Assembly (NCBI GenBank): GCA_001606155.1
Contig: LODT01000016.1
Location: 1-64,000 of the forward strand
Source: Tieghemostelium lacteum
Taxonomy: Eukaryota > Evosea > Eumycetozoa > Dictyosteliales > Raperosteliaceae
Direction of reading: 5' to 3'
DNA: 64,000 bases
The notes under the pieces are model-generated. The model was not told the DNA's origin, did not search any database, and worked only from the letters and a program-made list of their open reading frames with translations. This document shows, in pieces, positions 46,544 through 55,337 of the stretch (the stretch's first letter is position 1; each line of letters opens with the position of its first letter). The translations under genes and the position numbers were made by a program.

Positions 46544-46936
46544 TTAATAGAAGAAACCGAGGAGTTTACCACCAGTGTGAGCCTTTTTACAGTCTTCGTG
46601 ATCCATGACACCGAGGGAAGTGGTTAAAACAATGTGACCAAAACCTCTAGATGGTAACAAGTAAGAAGTCCATTTCTCTAATTCATCAAGAGTAACATCG
46701 AAACGTGGAGAGATGACACCACATTTGTTGATACGACCAATCAATTCAATGACAATTTTACCTGATCTGTGGTCATCAATGATTTCGAATTCACCAATGT
46801 ATTTCTTTTTCATCATAACTTGTAAGAACTTGATGATGACTTTTGAGGATGGTCTGACTAAGACTTGTCTTCTACCTTGTCTTTCGGCATTGACGATGGA
46901 GTTCAAACAATCATTTAAAACGCTAATTCTGACCAT
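46544..46936 (-). CDS. rps15a: 40S ribosomal protein S15a (uS8)
   Basis: Small-subunit ribosomal protein of 130 residues, the usual length, in one exon. It begins [20 protein letters not shown] and ends [10 protein letters not shown], both diagnostic of uS8. It contains [20 protein letters not shown]-like sequence (here ...GVMDHEDC). Codon use is less AT-rich than in neighbouring genes, in line with high expression. UFM1 lies 225 bases downstream on the same strand as a separate gene. Confidence 0.97.
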   Translation of the reverse strand: MVRISVLNDCLNSIVNAERQGRRQVLVRPSSKVIIKFLQVMMKKKYIGEFEIIDDHRSGKIVIELIGRINKCGVISPRFDVTLDELEKWTSYLLPSRGFGHIVLTTSLGVMDHEDCKKAHTGGKLLGFFY

Positions 46937-47016
46937 TTTCTATCTATATTGTAAAATGTAGGGTTAGTATTTTGTCTCTCTCTCCATCCACTATCTTTCT
47001 GTTATCCAAGGTACTG

Positions 47017-47271
47017 CTATAGTTTTACTACTGTGTACATTGGGTGCAGTAAGATAGCCTTTTTGTTCAAAAGATTGGTATATTCTTTTAAAAAGGGTGT
47101 ATCACATACTGTTCCAAGCACTTGATGAATTTGGGATAAAGGGACGATCAAATTATTTTTTTGTAAATTTTTATCAATTTTTTCGGCATGAATTTTAATT
47201 TGTTTTGATTTAAATTTAGATTTTAACGTTATTTTCAAGAGGGAAGAACTTAAACTAAAAACATAAATCAT
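47017..47271 (-). CDS. Small hypothetical protein
   Basis: An 84-codon ORF from the ATG at 47271. I do not recognise it. The middle and end (KSKQIKIHAEKIDKNLQKN, LIVPLSQIHQVLGTVCDTPF) have balanced composition, unlike random AT-rich reading frames, and are basic and helical-looking. The first 18 residues are hydrophobic. It may be a real small gene, or the last exon of a larger one: the sequence CTACAG just upstream of the ATG could be a splice acceptor. Confidence 0.35.
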   Translation of the reverse strand: MIYVFSLSSSLLKITLKSKFKSKQIKIHAEKIDKNLQKNNLIVPLSQIHQVLGTVCDTPFLKEYTNLLNKKAILLHPMYTVVKL

Positions 47272-47298
47272 ATTTAAATATCCAATACTGTAGATCAA

Positions 47299-47743
47299 AA
47301 TTAGAAAGGAATTTGGAAATTTATATGTTCTAACAATAGTTAAAGAATATAAATTTCCAAATTTGGAATAAATGATGTCACTTAAACAAACAGTTTACAA
47401 AAAAATAAAAGACATGGCACAAGTAACAACAAAATTAAAAGAAAGATAGATATTCATCTTTTTGAAAATACATTTATCAATCATTTCAAAAAAATATTCA
47501 AATGACATTTCTCAATTTTTAAAAACAATCATCATTTTTTTAAATTTTTATTATTAAAAATCAAATCTCAGTATTATTACGTAACTCTCTATCTTGTTGT
47601 TTAAATGATTTTATATACCAATACTTAAACAATCTATAAATAGGAAATTCTTATTTATTTATTATTTTTTCCCCCTTTTTTTTTTCTATACCTCCACACA
47701 ACCACTTTTTTAAATATAAAATTACAAATATAATATTACAATA
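47299..47743. other. Spacer before the secreted-protein gene
   Basis: AT-rich with no supported gene. The stretch just before 47744 has T/C-rich runs (47670-47710) followed by AT-rich DNA, as in a dictyostelid promoter. Confidence 0.35.
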
Positions 47744-48526
47744 ATGTACTATTTCAAGTCTAAACCATCACTAATATACATAGTGGTATTTGCAATTATA
47801 AAGCTTACAGTTGGATTAAAAGACACACCAACATCAGGACCACCAAATCCATCAGAAGACTTCTCATCTAGTATCTACCTTCAAGGTAGTAACAGTAGTT
47901 TACAATACAGTACTGGTGGAGATCTTTATATTAGCTATTCACAAATGAAAAGAAGGTTTGATTACTACTATGACTATGGAACAATTTACACAGAGATTGA
48001 CAGATGTGATCTCGACCCAATGGTAAAATATGTTGTACAAAATGAAACTTGTCAACAGAGTACCATCGCCAATGAGTTTGCATCCATGTTTGGGTGGCTA
48101 ATCTACAGTTTTGAAGGTGGATCATGTTTTGGTGTTGGTAAAATTTACTCTGCCTCTTTTAATTGGGGTTCAGTAACAGCTTGTTTTGATGGTGATATTC
48201 CCATCTATCAAGCACTGGTTTGGGGTCAATCCAGTCAACCTTCTGCAGTTCAATACATTAAATTTTTATCATTTACACCAGATGCACCTTCTAATAAGGT
48301 TTTTTCAGCTCCACAAGATTGTGAATCAATTGACAATATCAATAATAACAACAATAACATTAACAAAATCAATAATAATAATATTAATATCAATAACTAT
48401 AATGATGATTACAACATTTTTCAAAATAATCAAGATTTTATAAAGTATCGACAAGATGATAGTGAATATAAGCCATATGTATTTGATATACCTGATATAT
48501 TTTGGCAAGATTATGATATTATATAA
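47744..48526 (+). CDS. Secreted Cys-containing protein with Asn-rich tail
   Basis: An intronless gene of 260 residues. The N-terminus has a basic start and a hydrophobic core (SLIYIVVFAIIKLTVGL), a likely signal peptide. The mature part holds conserved-looking cysteines (DRCDLDP, NETCQQ, GSCFG, TACFDG, PQDCES), one NET and one NSS glycosylation sequon, and Tyr/Phe-rich beta-like sequence. The general build resembles the dictyostelid secreted families near ependymin and LPMC proteins, but I cannot confirm membership. An Asn/Ile-rich run (residues about 198-228) precedes a C-terminal 30 residues rich in acidic and aromatic residues. It is probably extracellular or lysosomal; function unknown. 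Confidence 0.65.
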   Translation: MYYFKSKPSLIYIVVFAIIKLTVGLKDTPTSGPPNPSEDFSSSIYLQGSNSSLQYSTGGDLYISYSQMKRRFDYYYDYGTIYTEIDRCDLDPMVKYVVQNETCQQSTIANEFASMFGWLIYSFEGGSCFGVGKIYSASFNWGSVTACFDGDIPIYQALVWGQSSQPSAVQYIKFLSFTPDAPSNKVFSAPQDCESIDNINNNNNNINKINNNNININNYNDDYNIFQNNQDFIKYRQDDSEYKPYVFDIPDIFWQDYDII

Positions 48527-48698
48527 TTATAATAATAATATCCAAAAATCACAATATAAATGTATAAATTTTCAAAATAACTTGTTCGCTATTAATAGTT
48601 ATTTTTTTTTTTTTGAAAAGCTTTTCAATGAAATTATTTGTATTTTATTTATTACAAGATCTTGTGTAAATGTATGTTTGGGTTAAATTAGAACAGAA

Positions 48699-51464
48699 TT
48701 AACCAGTATTTTTCATACCAGCAGAAACACCATTGAAGGTAATCAGTAAAATATCAATCAACAATTGTAAATCTGGAGAATCTGGTTTTTGTGATCTAAG
48801 ACGTTTAAGATTCTCAGCTTGAATATAATTGATTGGGTCCATAAAAGATCTTCTGATGGAAACAAAATGTTGCAAAATGGTATTGTCTTCTTGCAATGTA
48901 CTATGTTTGGTAAGTTTCAAAATGGAATTAATTGTAGAATTGAGCTCCTTGATCATTTCAACACCTAGATTTTGATATTCTGGTGGTACCAATAGTTCAT
49001 TGTATCTTTGTGCAATATTTGGATCGGCTTTCATCAAAACCATCTCTACCAAATCAATGGTGGTTGAAAAGAATGGCCAATTTTTGTACATGTCAAAGAG
49101 ATCTGATTCCCAACCTTTTGCAATAGCTTCATTAAGTGCAGTTTCAATACCTAGCCAAACTGGAAGAATTAAACGATTTTGAGTAAGAGAGAATACCCAT
49201 GGAATAGCACGAAGACCTTCAATACCAGAAGCTTGAGCTCTCTTGGTTGGACGTGATCCAATATTCAAATGAACCATTTCTTGTTGAACTGTAGAAGTTC
49301 TGAAATATTTGATAAATGATGGATTGTCTCTAACTACAGATCTGTATTTCTTACAAGATGTAACAGATAATTGCTCCATAATCTCTCTCCATTTGTCAGT
49401 TGGTGGTGATGGTGGACTTAGACGTTGTTTGAGTACTGCTGTTGTGTAGAGTTCAAAAGTTCTCAATGCCATACCCAATTGACCATAGTGGGCTGTAATC
49501 ATTTCACCTTGTTCAGTGATACGAATACGACCGTTTAATGAGCCACCTGGTTGAGACATGATACCTTCATGTGCTGAACCTCCACCTCTACCAATAGATC
49601 CACCTCTACCATGGAATAGTGTCTGAACAATATGATACTTTTCAGAGAGTTTAGTTAAGATTTCTTGGGCTTTGTATAACTCCCAAGCTGATGTTAGACG
49701 ACCTGCATCTTTTGCAGAATCACTATACCCCAACATAATCTCTTGTTGTCCTGCAATAGTCTTCATATACCATGGAATTTGGTAGAGTGACTCCATAGTA
49801 TGTGGAGCTCTATCAAGATCATGAGCAGTTTCAAACAGTGGAACTACTCTTTGTGGGTGTTTATTACCAGCTTCCTTTTGTAATAAATGTACAGCCAAAA
49901 TATCAGATGGGCTCTGACACATGGAGATTACATAGGCACCTAATGATTCATCTGGAAGTTCTGCAGCAACCTTAAAGGTATTTAAAACTTCCTTTACATC
50001 GGCTGAACATGGTAAATCAGTTGGAATCAGTGGTCTTTTGTTTTCCAATTCCCTAATTAAGAAATCTTGTCTGGTCTTTTCATCCCATTCTTTGTAGGAT
50101 CCCATACCAAGATATTGAGTTACAGTGTCAATTACATCACTGTGTCTAGTGGATTCTTGACGAATATCCATTTTAGAGAGTACTAAACCAAAGCATTTCA
50201 AACGTCTAATATTATCCAATAATCTTCCATTTGCAACTTCCCTTGCACCACATTCAACCAAAGAGTCATAACAGACTTGTAATGGTTGAATAATCTCGTC
50301 GGAGTATTCGTAAGTCTCACCAGGAAGATAGATATTCTCACGATTTCCAGTAATCAAATCTTCATATTTACGTTTAGTCAGTAACATCTTGTCCCTAATC
50401 TCTGCTAAAACAATACGATAGCATTCTTTACTTGGGATACCTTCTTTGAACTCCTTATACAAAGTGGTAAGGTATCTTAATTTACTATTTTGTCTTCTTT
50501 CCATTGACTTTTGAGCCAATTCTTCTAGAGCTGCGTTCTTTTTGATCATGGAAAGTTCGAATAAAAGTACTTCGATTTCTTTATAGTATAGAGTGGCGGC
50601 AATCCATCTACCAAAGTAAGAAACCTGTTTGGTAACCTCAGAGTTATTATTTGGATTACCATCACGATCGCCACCAACCCATGTGGCAATCTTTATATTG
50701 ACAAAACTTGGAGGTAGTTGTCTACCACCCAAGAACTTTTGTGAGCATCTATCGAGAATTTTCAAGAACTTTGGAATGGCATTCCACAGAGTTTGTTCAA
50801 TGACCGCAAAACCACTTTGAGCCTCCATCTCTACAGTGACTTTGGATCTTCTGATTTCATCAGTCAACCAACTTCCACTGACTTCTCTGACTAGTGATTT
50901 CTCAGCATCTTCTCTTTCGAATGAAGTAAGACTTGGGGACTCTAAGAGAGCCAATGATTCACCAATTGCGTTATTCTTTGATATCATTGTTCTTCTCATA
51001 ATCTGAGTTGGATGAGCTGTCATTACTAATTCAATATTCTGTTGTAATAATGCCTGGTAGATTTCTTCTGGTTTACTACCACTTTCCAGCAAACTTTTGA
51101 AAACTTGTTCACAAGAGTACTTTAGATCCTCACCTTTGAGAAAAGAGGTTCTAATAGATCTTATAAGATGATGTTGTTCAGCTACATTAATAAGATTTAA
51201 AAAGTGACTAAGTACTCTTGACACCTTAAATGAATCTTCATTTGACAATGAACTAATCTTATCTACATATTGTTCGAGGAACTCTTTAGATCTGTCACCA
51301 GGTTGCACCTTCAGTACTAATGAGCCAACTAACTTTATAATCTCATCACCATCACTTTCCAATTCCTTAATGCTATCTGATAGGATCTTTCTAAACTTTT
51401 CAATATCCTTATCTAAATCATCTGGTATCAATGTACCAAAATCATATGGATTTACTTCTGGCAT
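48699..51464 (-). CDS. ppc: Phosphoenolpyruvate carboxylase
   Basis: Adds bicarbonate to phosphoenolpyruvate to make oxaloacetate, topping up the citric acid cycle. An intronless gene of 921 residues, within the usual 880-970. The active-site motifs are all present: VMTAHPTQ with His at about 151, GGDRDGNPN, LGYSDSAKDAGR, FHGRGGSIGRGGG with His at about 618, and SRPTKR. The protein ends GMKNTG, the conserved C-terminus needed for activity. There is no N-terminal phosphorylation motif of the plant-type enzyme (acidic-K-x-x-S); the start MPEVNPYDFGTLIPDD is short. Animals and fungi lack this enzyme, while amoebae, plants, algae and bacteria have it. Convergent with the secreted-protein gene upstream. 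Confidence 0.97.
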   Translation of the reverse strand: MPEVNPYDFGTLIPDDLDKDIEKFRKILSDSIKELESDGDEIIKLVGSLVLKVQPGDRSKEFLEQYVDKISSLSNEDSFKVSRVLSHFLNLINVAEQHHLIRSIRTSFLKGEDLKYSCEQVFKSLLESGSKPEEIYQALLQQNIELVMTAHPTQIMRRTMISKNNAIGESLALLESPSLTSFEREDAEKSLVREVSGSWLTDEIRRSKVTVEMEAQSGFAVIEQTLWNAIPKFLKILDRCSQKFLGGRQLPPSFVNIKIATWVGGDRDGNPNNNSEVTKQVSYFGRWIAATLYYKEIEVLLFELSMIKKNAALEELAQKSMERRQNSKLRYLTTLYKEFKEGIPSKECYRIVLAEIRDKMLLTKRKYEDLITGNRENIYLPGETYEYSDEIIQPLQVCYDSLVECGAREVANGRLLDNIRRLKCFGLVLSKMDIRQESTRHSDVIDTVTQYLGMGSYKEWDEKTRQDFLIRELENKRPLIPTDLPCSADVKEVLNTFKVAAELPDESLGAYVISMCQSPSDILAVHLLQKEAGNKHPQRVVPLFETAHDLDRAPHTMESLYQIPWYMKTIAGQQEIMLGYSDSAKDAGRLTSAWELYKAQEILTKLSEKYHIVQTLFHGRGGSIGRGGGSAHEGIMSQPGGSLNGRIRITEQGEMITAHYGQLGMALRTFELYTTAVLKQRLSPPSPPTDKWREIMEQLSVTSCKKYRSVVRDNPSFIKYFRTSTVQQEMVHLNIGSRPTKRAQASGIEGLRAIPWVFSLTQNRLILPVWLGIETALNEAIAKGWESDLFDMYKNWPFFSTTIDLVEMVLMKADPNIAQRYNELLVPPEYQNLGVEMIKELNSTINSILKLTKHSTLQEDNTILQHFVSIRRSFMDPINYIQAENLKRLRSQKPDSPDLQLLIDILLITFNGVSAGMKNTG

Positions 51465-51710
51465 TTCACAAAACTATTTAGAAATAACAGAACTCCTAAC
51501 TAATATAAAAAAAATAAATTAAAAAACTTTTTTATCAAACCATTATAAAATTAACTAAATAAAATTAGTAAAATAAAATACAATGAATTTGTTTTACCAT
51601 TACATGCACCAATAACCCAAAAATTATCCTATTGTTTTAATAGAAAATTATATTATATTATACACCACCATACCACTTTTTGTTTTTTCGAGAATATATT
51701 TATTTCTAAA

Positions 51711-52112
51711 ATGAACCCAAATGAAGAACCCTGTGAATTTCACAAAGATGCTCAATTTTCATATAGCTATGATGGGTATACGGAATTGAAAAACTATTTT
51801 GCACAAGAACAACCACCACCATTGAGTATTGGGTGTACAGAAGGCTGTAGAAAGTTTATGATTAGACAATATAAAAATATTATTAAAATGGTTAGGCTCA
51901 TGATAAAATACTACAAGTATCAAACTATTCCAACAGATCCTCAAAAAGAATTTAACTATTTAGATATGGTCGAATTTATGCAATATTATTTCTGTGGTGA
52001 AACTTCTGAAGACAAACGTATTGAGAGTCATCTAACTGTTAAAATGGTTGAAGGAAAACTAGTTCCAAAAAATGAATTAACTGACTCAGAGGAAGAAGAA
52101 GAACAAGAGTAA
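51711..52112 (+). CDS. Small conserved-looking hypothetical protein with acidic tail
   Basis: A 133-codon intronless ORF. I do not recognise the family. It has a PCEFHKDAQFSYSYDGY start, a GCTEGCRKFMIRQYKN segment, a helical basic stretch (IKMVRLMIKYYKYQ) and a terminal Glu run (DSEEEEEQE). Composition is normal for coding DNA, and the T-rich to ATG context matches neighbouring genes. The paired cysteines do not form a complete zinc motif. Probably a real gene, function unknown. Confidence 0.6.
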   Translation: MNPNEEPCEFHKDAQFSYSYDGYTELKNYFAQEQPPPLSIGCTEGCRKFMIRQYKNIIKMVRLMIKYYKYQTIPTDPQKEFNYLDMVEFMQYYFCGETSEDKRIESHLTVKMVEGKLVPKNELTDSEEEEEQE

Positions 52113-52225
52113 AACATATTTGTTTTCAAATATCATTTTTGAGTATTCAAATAAAAAATATTGTTATAAATTTAAAATTTTGTTTTTTTCATTTCATTTC
52201 AACTGTTAGTTATAAATAATACAAC

Positions 52226-53026
52226 ATGTCAATACCCTCAAAAATAGTATCAGCTAGGGCTATGAATTCCCATAGTGCTATAAAATATAGAAAAGATTTA
52301 GATGATAGTAATTCAACTTCCAATACAAGTAGTACTGATAAAAATGAGAATTTAAAAAACCAATTACTTGAAAGAGAAAAGAAATCGTTGGATTTAAAGA
52401 CTAAAGGAAAGAGTATTTTGGAAGAAGAGTTATTGGAAATTGATAACCAACAGCCACAACATCAACAACAACACTATATAAAACAAGAATCAAAAGAGGA
52501 ACTATCCAATCCAAAGAAAAGAGTTAGAAATATAGATGACGATGATACAGATAGTAGTGATGAAGAATCTGAACAAGAGAACAGTACTTTAACAAATAAT
52601 AATAATAGTAACAGATATATTGGACATGATAATGACGATTCCGATGAATCAGACGAAGACGATTCAGAAAATGAAGAAGAATTAATGAGAGAATTAGAAA
52701 TGCTCAAAAAAGAAAGAGAGGAAAAACAAAAACGTGAACAATTAGAGAGATTAAAAGAAGAAGAAAGATTAAAACAGGAAAGAGTAGCTAAAGGTAATCC
52801 TTTATTGAATGACGATGATCTTGTTATAAAGAAAAAGTATGTATACTTGATTTCACCTATAAACTTCCTAGTTTGTATATACTAATGTTCCTGTAAATTC
52901 AGATGGTATGACGACAGTGTATTTAAGAATCAGGCAAAAGGCGAACCAGTTTTGAAAAAGAGATTTATCAATGATACCACTAGAAATGATTTTGCAAAGA
53001 AATTCCTTGGAAAGTATATCAAATAA
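52226..53026 (+). CDS. cwc15: Spliceosome-associated protein CWC15
   Basis: A component of the Prp19-associated complex of the active spliceosome. The model is join(52226..52836,52903..53026), with a 66-base intron (GTATGT...TTCAG) and 244 residues. The C-terminal block after the splice reads [17 protein letters not shown], then [20 protein letters not shown] and YIK, the signature end of CWC15. The start [19 protein letters not shown] aligns with the family's 'SKQ.SSRDLPSHTKIKYR'. The usual preceding segment (MTTAxRPTFxPAxGG) is missing, so the protein is N-terminally short or an upstream exon was not found. The middle is acidic ([15 protein letters not shown]) and then a charged coiled coil (about residues 150-190). 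Confidence 0.88.
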
Positions 53027-53085
53027 ATAGCACTACGACTTTGTACATAATAATAATAACAATTATATTCTTAGAAGATGCAGTT

Positions 53086-53439
53086 TTAGTAATCTTTTGA
53101 GGAAACTACTTCAACTTGATCACGTGGGATATCCAATTTTACATCTCTACCATTAATTCTAATTGTATTAACCTCTTGCTTTCCATTATTAGTTTTTCTT
53201 TCACTAGAATATACATCAGAATCCTCTGTGGATCTAATATTTGGACTTGAATTTCTTATATTTTTAATTCTATTCATAATCTCAATTGATAATTGATTGT
53301 CTTCTTCTTCCTCTACCTGTTTTTGATTTTCATTTCTAGATTGGTTAAAGAAATCTTTACTTCTACCACCACCACTACTAAAATATCTTATAGTTTCGGT
53401 AAATCTAGTTTTAATTACGCATCTTGATAATGAATTCAT
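53086..53439 (-). CDS. Small protein with mitochondrial-type presequence
   Basis: A 117-codon intronless ORF. Residues 1-25 (MNSLSRCVIKTRFTETIRYF) are rich in Arg, Ser and Thr with only one acidic residue, and end in SSGGGR, like a mitochondrial targeting peptide. The rest is charged and probably helical or disordered, ending in a compact basic segment (VNTIRINGRDVKLDIPRD). I do not recognise the family. It could be a small mitochondrial ribosomal or assembly protein. Convergent with cwc15, 59 bases apart. Confidence 0.55.
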   Translation of the reverse strand: MNSLSRCVIKTRFTETIRYFSSGGGRSKDFFNQSRNENQKQVEEEEDNQLSIEIMNRIKNIRNSSPNIRSTEDSDVYSSERKTNNGKQEVNTIRINGRDVKLDIPRDQVEVVSSKDY

Positions 53440-53521
53440 TTTGGGATTTGAATAAAATGAAAATTTTTTTTTTTTTGAAATTTAGTTTATCTTTGCTGTC
53501 TTCTCACCAAATTTAATATAT

Positions 53522-54572
53522 ATGAATAATAACCAATTATCAAATTATAAAAAGAAATATGGAATTTTATTGACACTATTTACGAAACGAAAAGGCTTAG
53601 CACTATTATTTTTTATATTTTCATCGATATTGCTTTTCCTAAAGAGAAAATCAATATTAAGAAAGATCTACCAACTTTCATTCCTACCAGACTTTTTAAA
53701 ACTATTTATTGAGCAGACATTATTGTCATACGACGACTATGATGCATCTTATATAACACCTAGAATTGATGAATTAGAAGATGAAGACGAATATAATGTA
53801 CAAAATAGCCAACAACAATCAATGATAAAATCAAACATTCCAATGAATGTTTCAAATAGTAATAACAAAGGAAATAACAGTAACAATAATAGTCAATTAC
53901 AGAGCAGTCTTAGAGTTTCAATGAGAGATTTGTATAAAAAGAAAGTGTGTATCTCAACAATTGGTGTATTATTCAAAAAGAATGTATATTATGAGCATTT
54001 AACAGACAAGAGAGTTACACAAATTAAATTTATAGAATCTGAAAGAGATTGTCTACTGAGATTAGCAAAAGAAACTGATCTATATCTTCTAACTCAATCT
54101 GAAACTGATAGTGAAGAAGACCAAATTCTATCACTACTTAAACAATATGGTATAATTGATGCAGGTTTAAATCAAAATGTATGTAAATACAATAATATAT
54201 CTGATATATTATACATATAAATACATATATACACTGATTCAGTCGGGATACTAATTGAACATTTTTTAGAAAATACTGTTTTGTGCGACATCTCAAGGTA
54301 AAGCACATATATCAAGACACTTGGAGTCCTATTTACATATAGATGTAGATTTAGAGGTATTATCAATGATTAAACCATTTGTAAAATTTCTTGTTTTGAT
54401 AGGATCCTCAAAGACCACAACCACCACAACCACAACAACAACTACTACATCTTCTAATAAAATTCTAACTAGTAGTACCAGTAGCACAACATCTTCACTG
54501 ACCACCAACCACCTAGAATTAGATAGACAAAGAATTTATATATCCCCCAGTTTACACCAATATTTTGTCTAG
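53522..54572 (+). CDS. pex22: Peroxisomal membrane anchor, PEX22-like
   Basis: PEX22 tethers the ubiquitin-conjugating enzyme PEX4 to the peroxisome so that PEX5 can be recycled. The model is join(53522..54178,54270..54572), with a 91-base intron and 319 residues. The N-terminus has a single membrane segment (LALLFFIFSSILLFL, about residues 27-41) after a basic stretch, as in PEX22. The soluble domain carries KKVCISTIGVLFKK, TDLYLLTQSETDSEEDQIL, and after the splice KILFCATSQGKAHISRHLES with HIDVDLEVLSMIKPFVKFLV. This last part matches the plant PEX22 ending as I recall it ('KVLFCSTxxGRxSxVRQLEPxxHID...RFIKxQL'). A Thr/Ser run follows, then a short tail. PEX22 is fast-evolving, so the call rests on architecture and the C-terminal motif. 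Starts 82 bases from the divergent mitochondrial-type gene. Confidence 0.8.
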
Positions 54573-55333
54573 TTAAAAGTGTAAGAAATTTTCACACCCT
54601 CATAACCATCACCAATCTTTGCATTTTTCAAAATAAACACACAAAATGGTTCCATGCTAATAACAAAAAAATCTGAAAATCCGAAACATAAAAATTTATT
54701 TTTTTGACCGATTTCTTTTTTTTTCTTCAAACCAAGTTTATTTATATCTCTATATATATAAATACAATGAATTTGTTATAACATTTAGCCCCCACTCTTT
54801 ATATATTATAATTTAAAATCAACATTGAAAAAACCCTATCTAAAGATAACACTTTAACACTTATAAAACTAAAGTTAACTACTCTCTTTTTTTTTTATTT
54901 TTTTTCTCTTTGACAGCATAAAGAAAAAAAACATCATAAAGTATGTGCGCCATTGTATATTTCTCTAAAATAAAAGATTATTTTAAACTAGAAGATAAAT
55001 CAAACAAACAACAAAAAAAGATACAAAATGTTATCGGTTTAATTTTTTTCCTCAAGATCTCTTCACAATCATCCATGAAAGGTGTTGAAAAAATATTTTT
55101 TTTTATTTTTTTATTTTTAGAATTAATATATTTATATAGTGTGTAAAAAATTTCATTATTGAATCTATGATGTCTAACATTCTTATTTATTAGTTTTATC
55201 ATAACAAAAAACAACACAATAGTTCAACCAAAATTAACAAATTGAAATTAATAATAAAAAAAAAAAAATCTAAAAATAATCAAAAAAATGGATTCAAATA
55301 ATAGAAAAACAAATTAATGATTCCAATAATAAT
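54573..55333. promoter_or_regulatory. Upstream region of the Na+/K+-type ATPase
   Basis: AT-rich spacer between two plus-strand genes. It contains CCCCCAC-type patches (about 54789-54796) and T-rich runs. The last 50 bases hold two short upstream ORFs described separately. No other gene is seen. Confidence 0.4.
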
Positions 55334-55337
55334 ATGA
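55288..55337 (+). promoter_or_regulatory. Two chained upstream ORFs before the ATPase start
   Basis: uORF1 (55288-55317) encodes MDSNNRKTN and its TAA overlaps the ATG of uORF2 by one base. uORF2 (55317-55337) encodes MIPIII and its TGA overlaps the main ATG (55334) by two bases. The main frame is itself open for about 18 codons upstream of its ATG. Confidence 0.5.

Noticed and set aside
54943-55217. Short overlapping ORFs on both strands in the spacer before the Na+/K+-type ATPase
   Set aside because: Lys/Phe/Ile-rich with homopolymer runs, no motif, and no more coding-like than other spacer frames.
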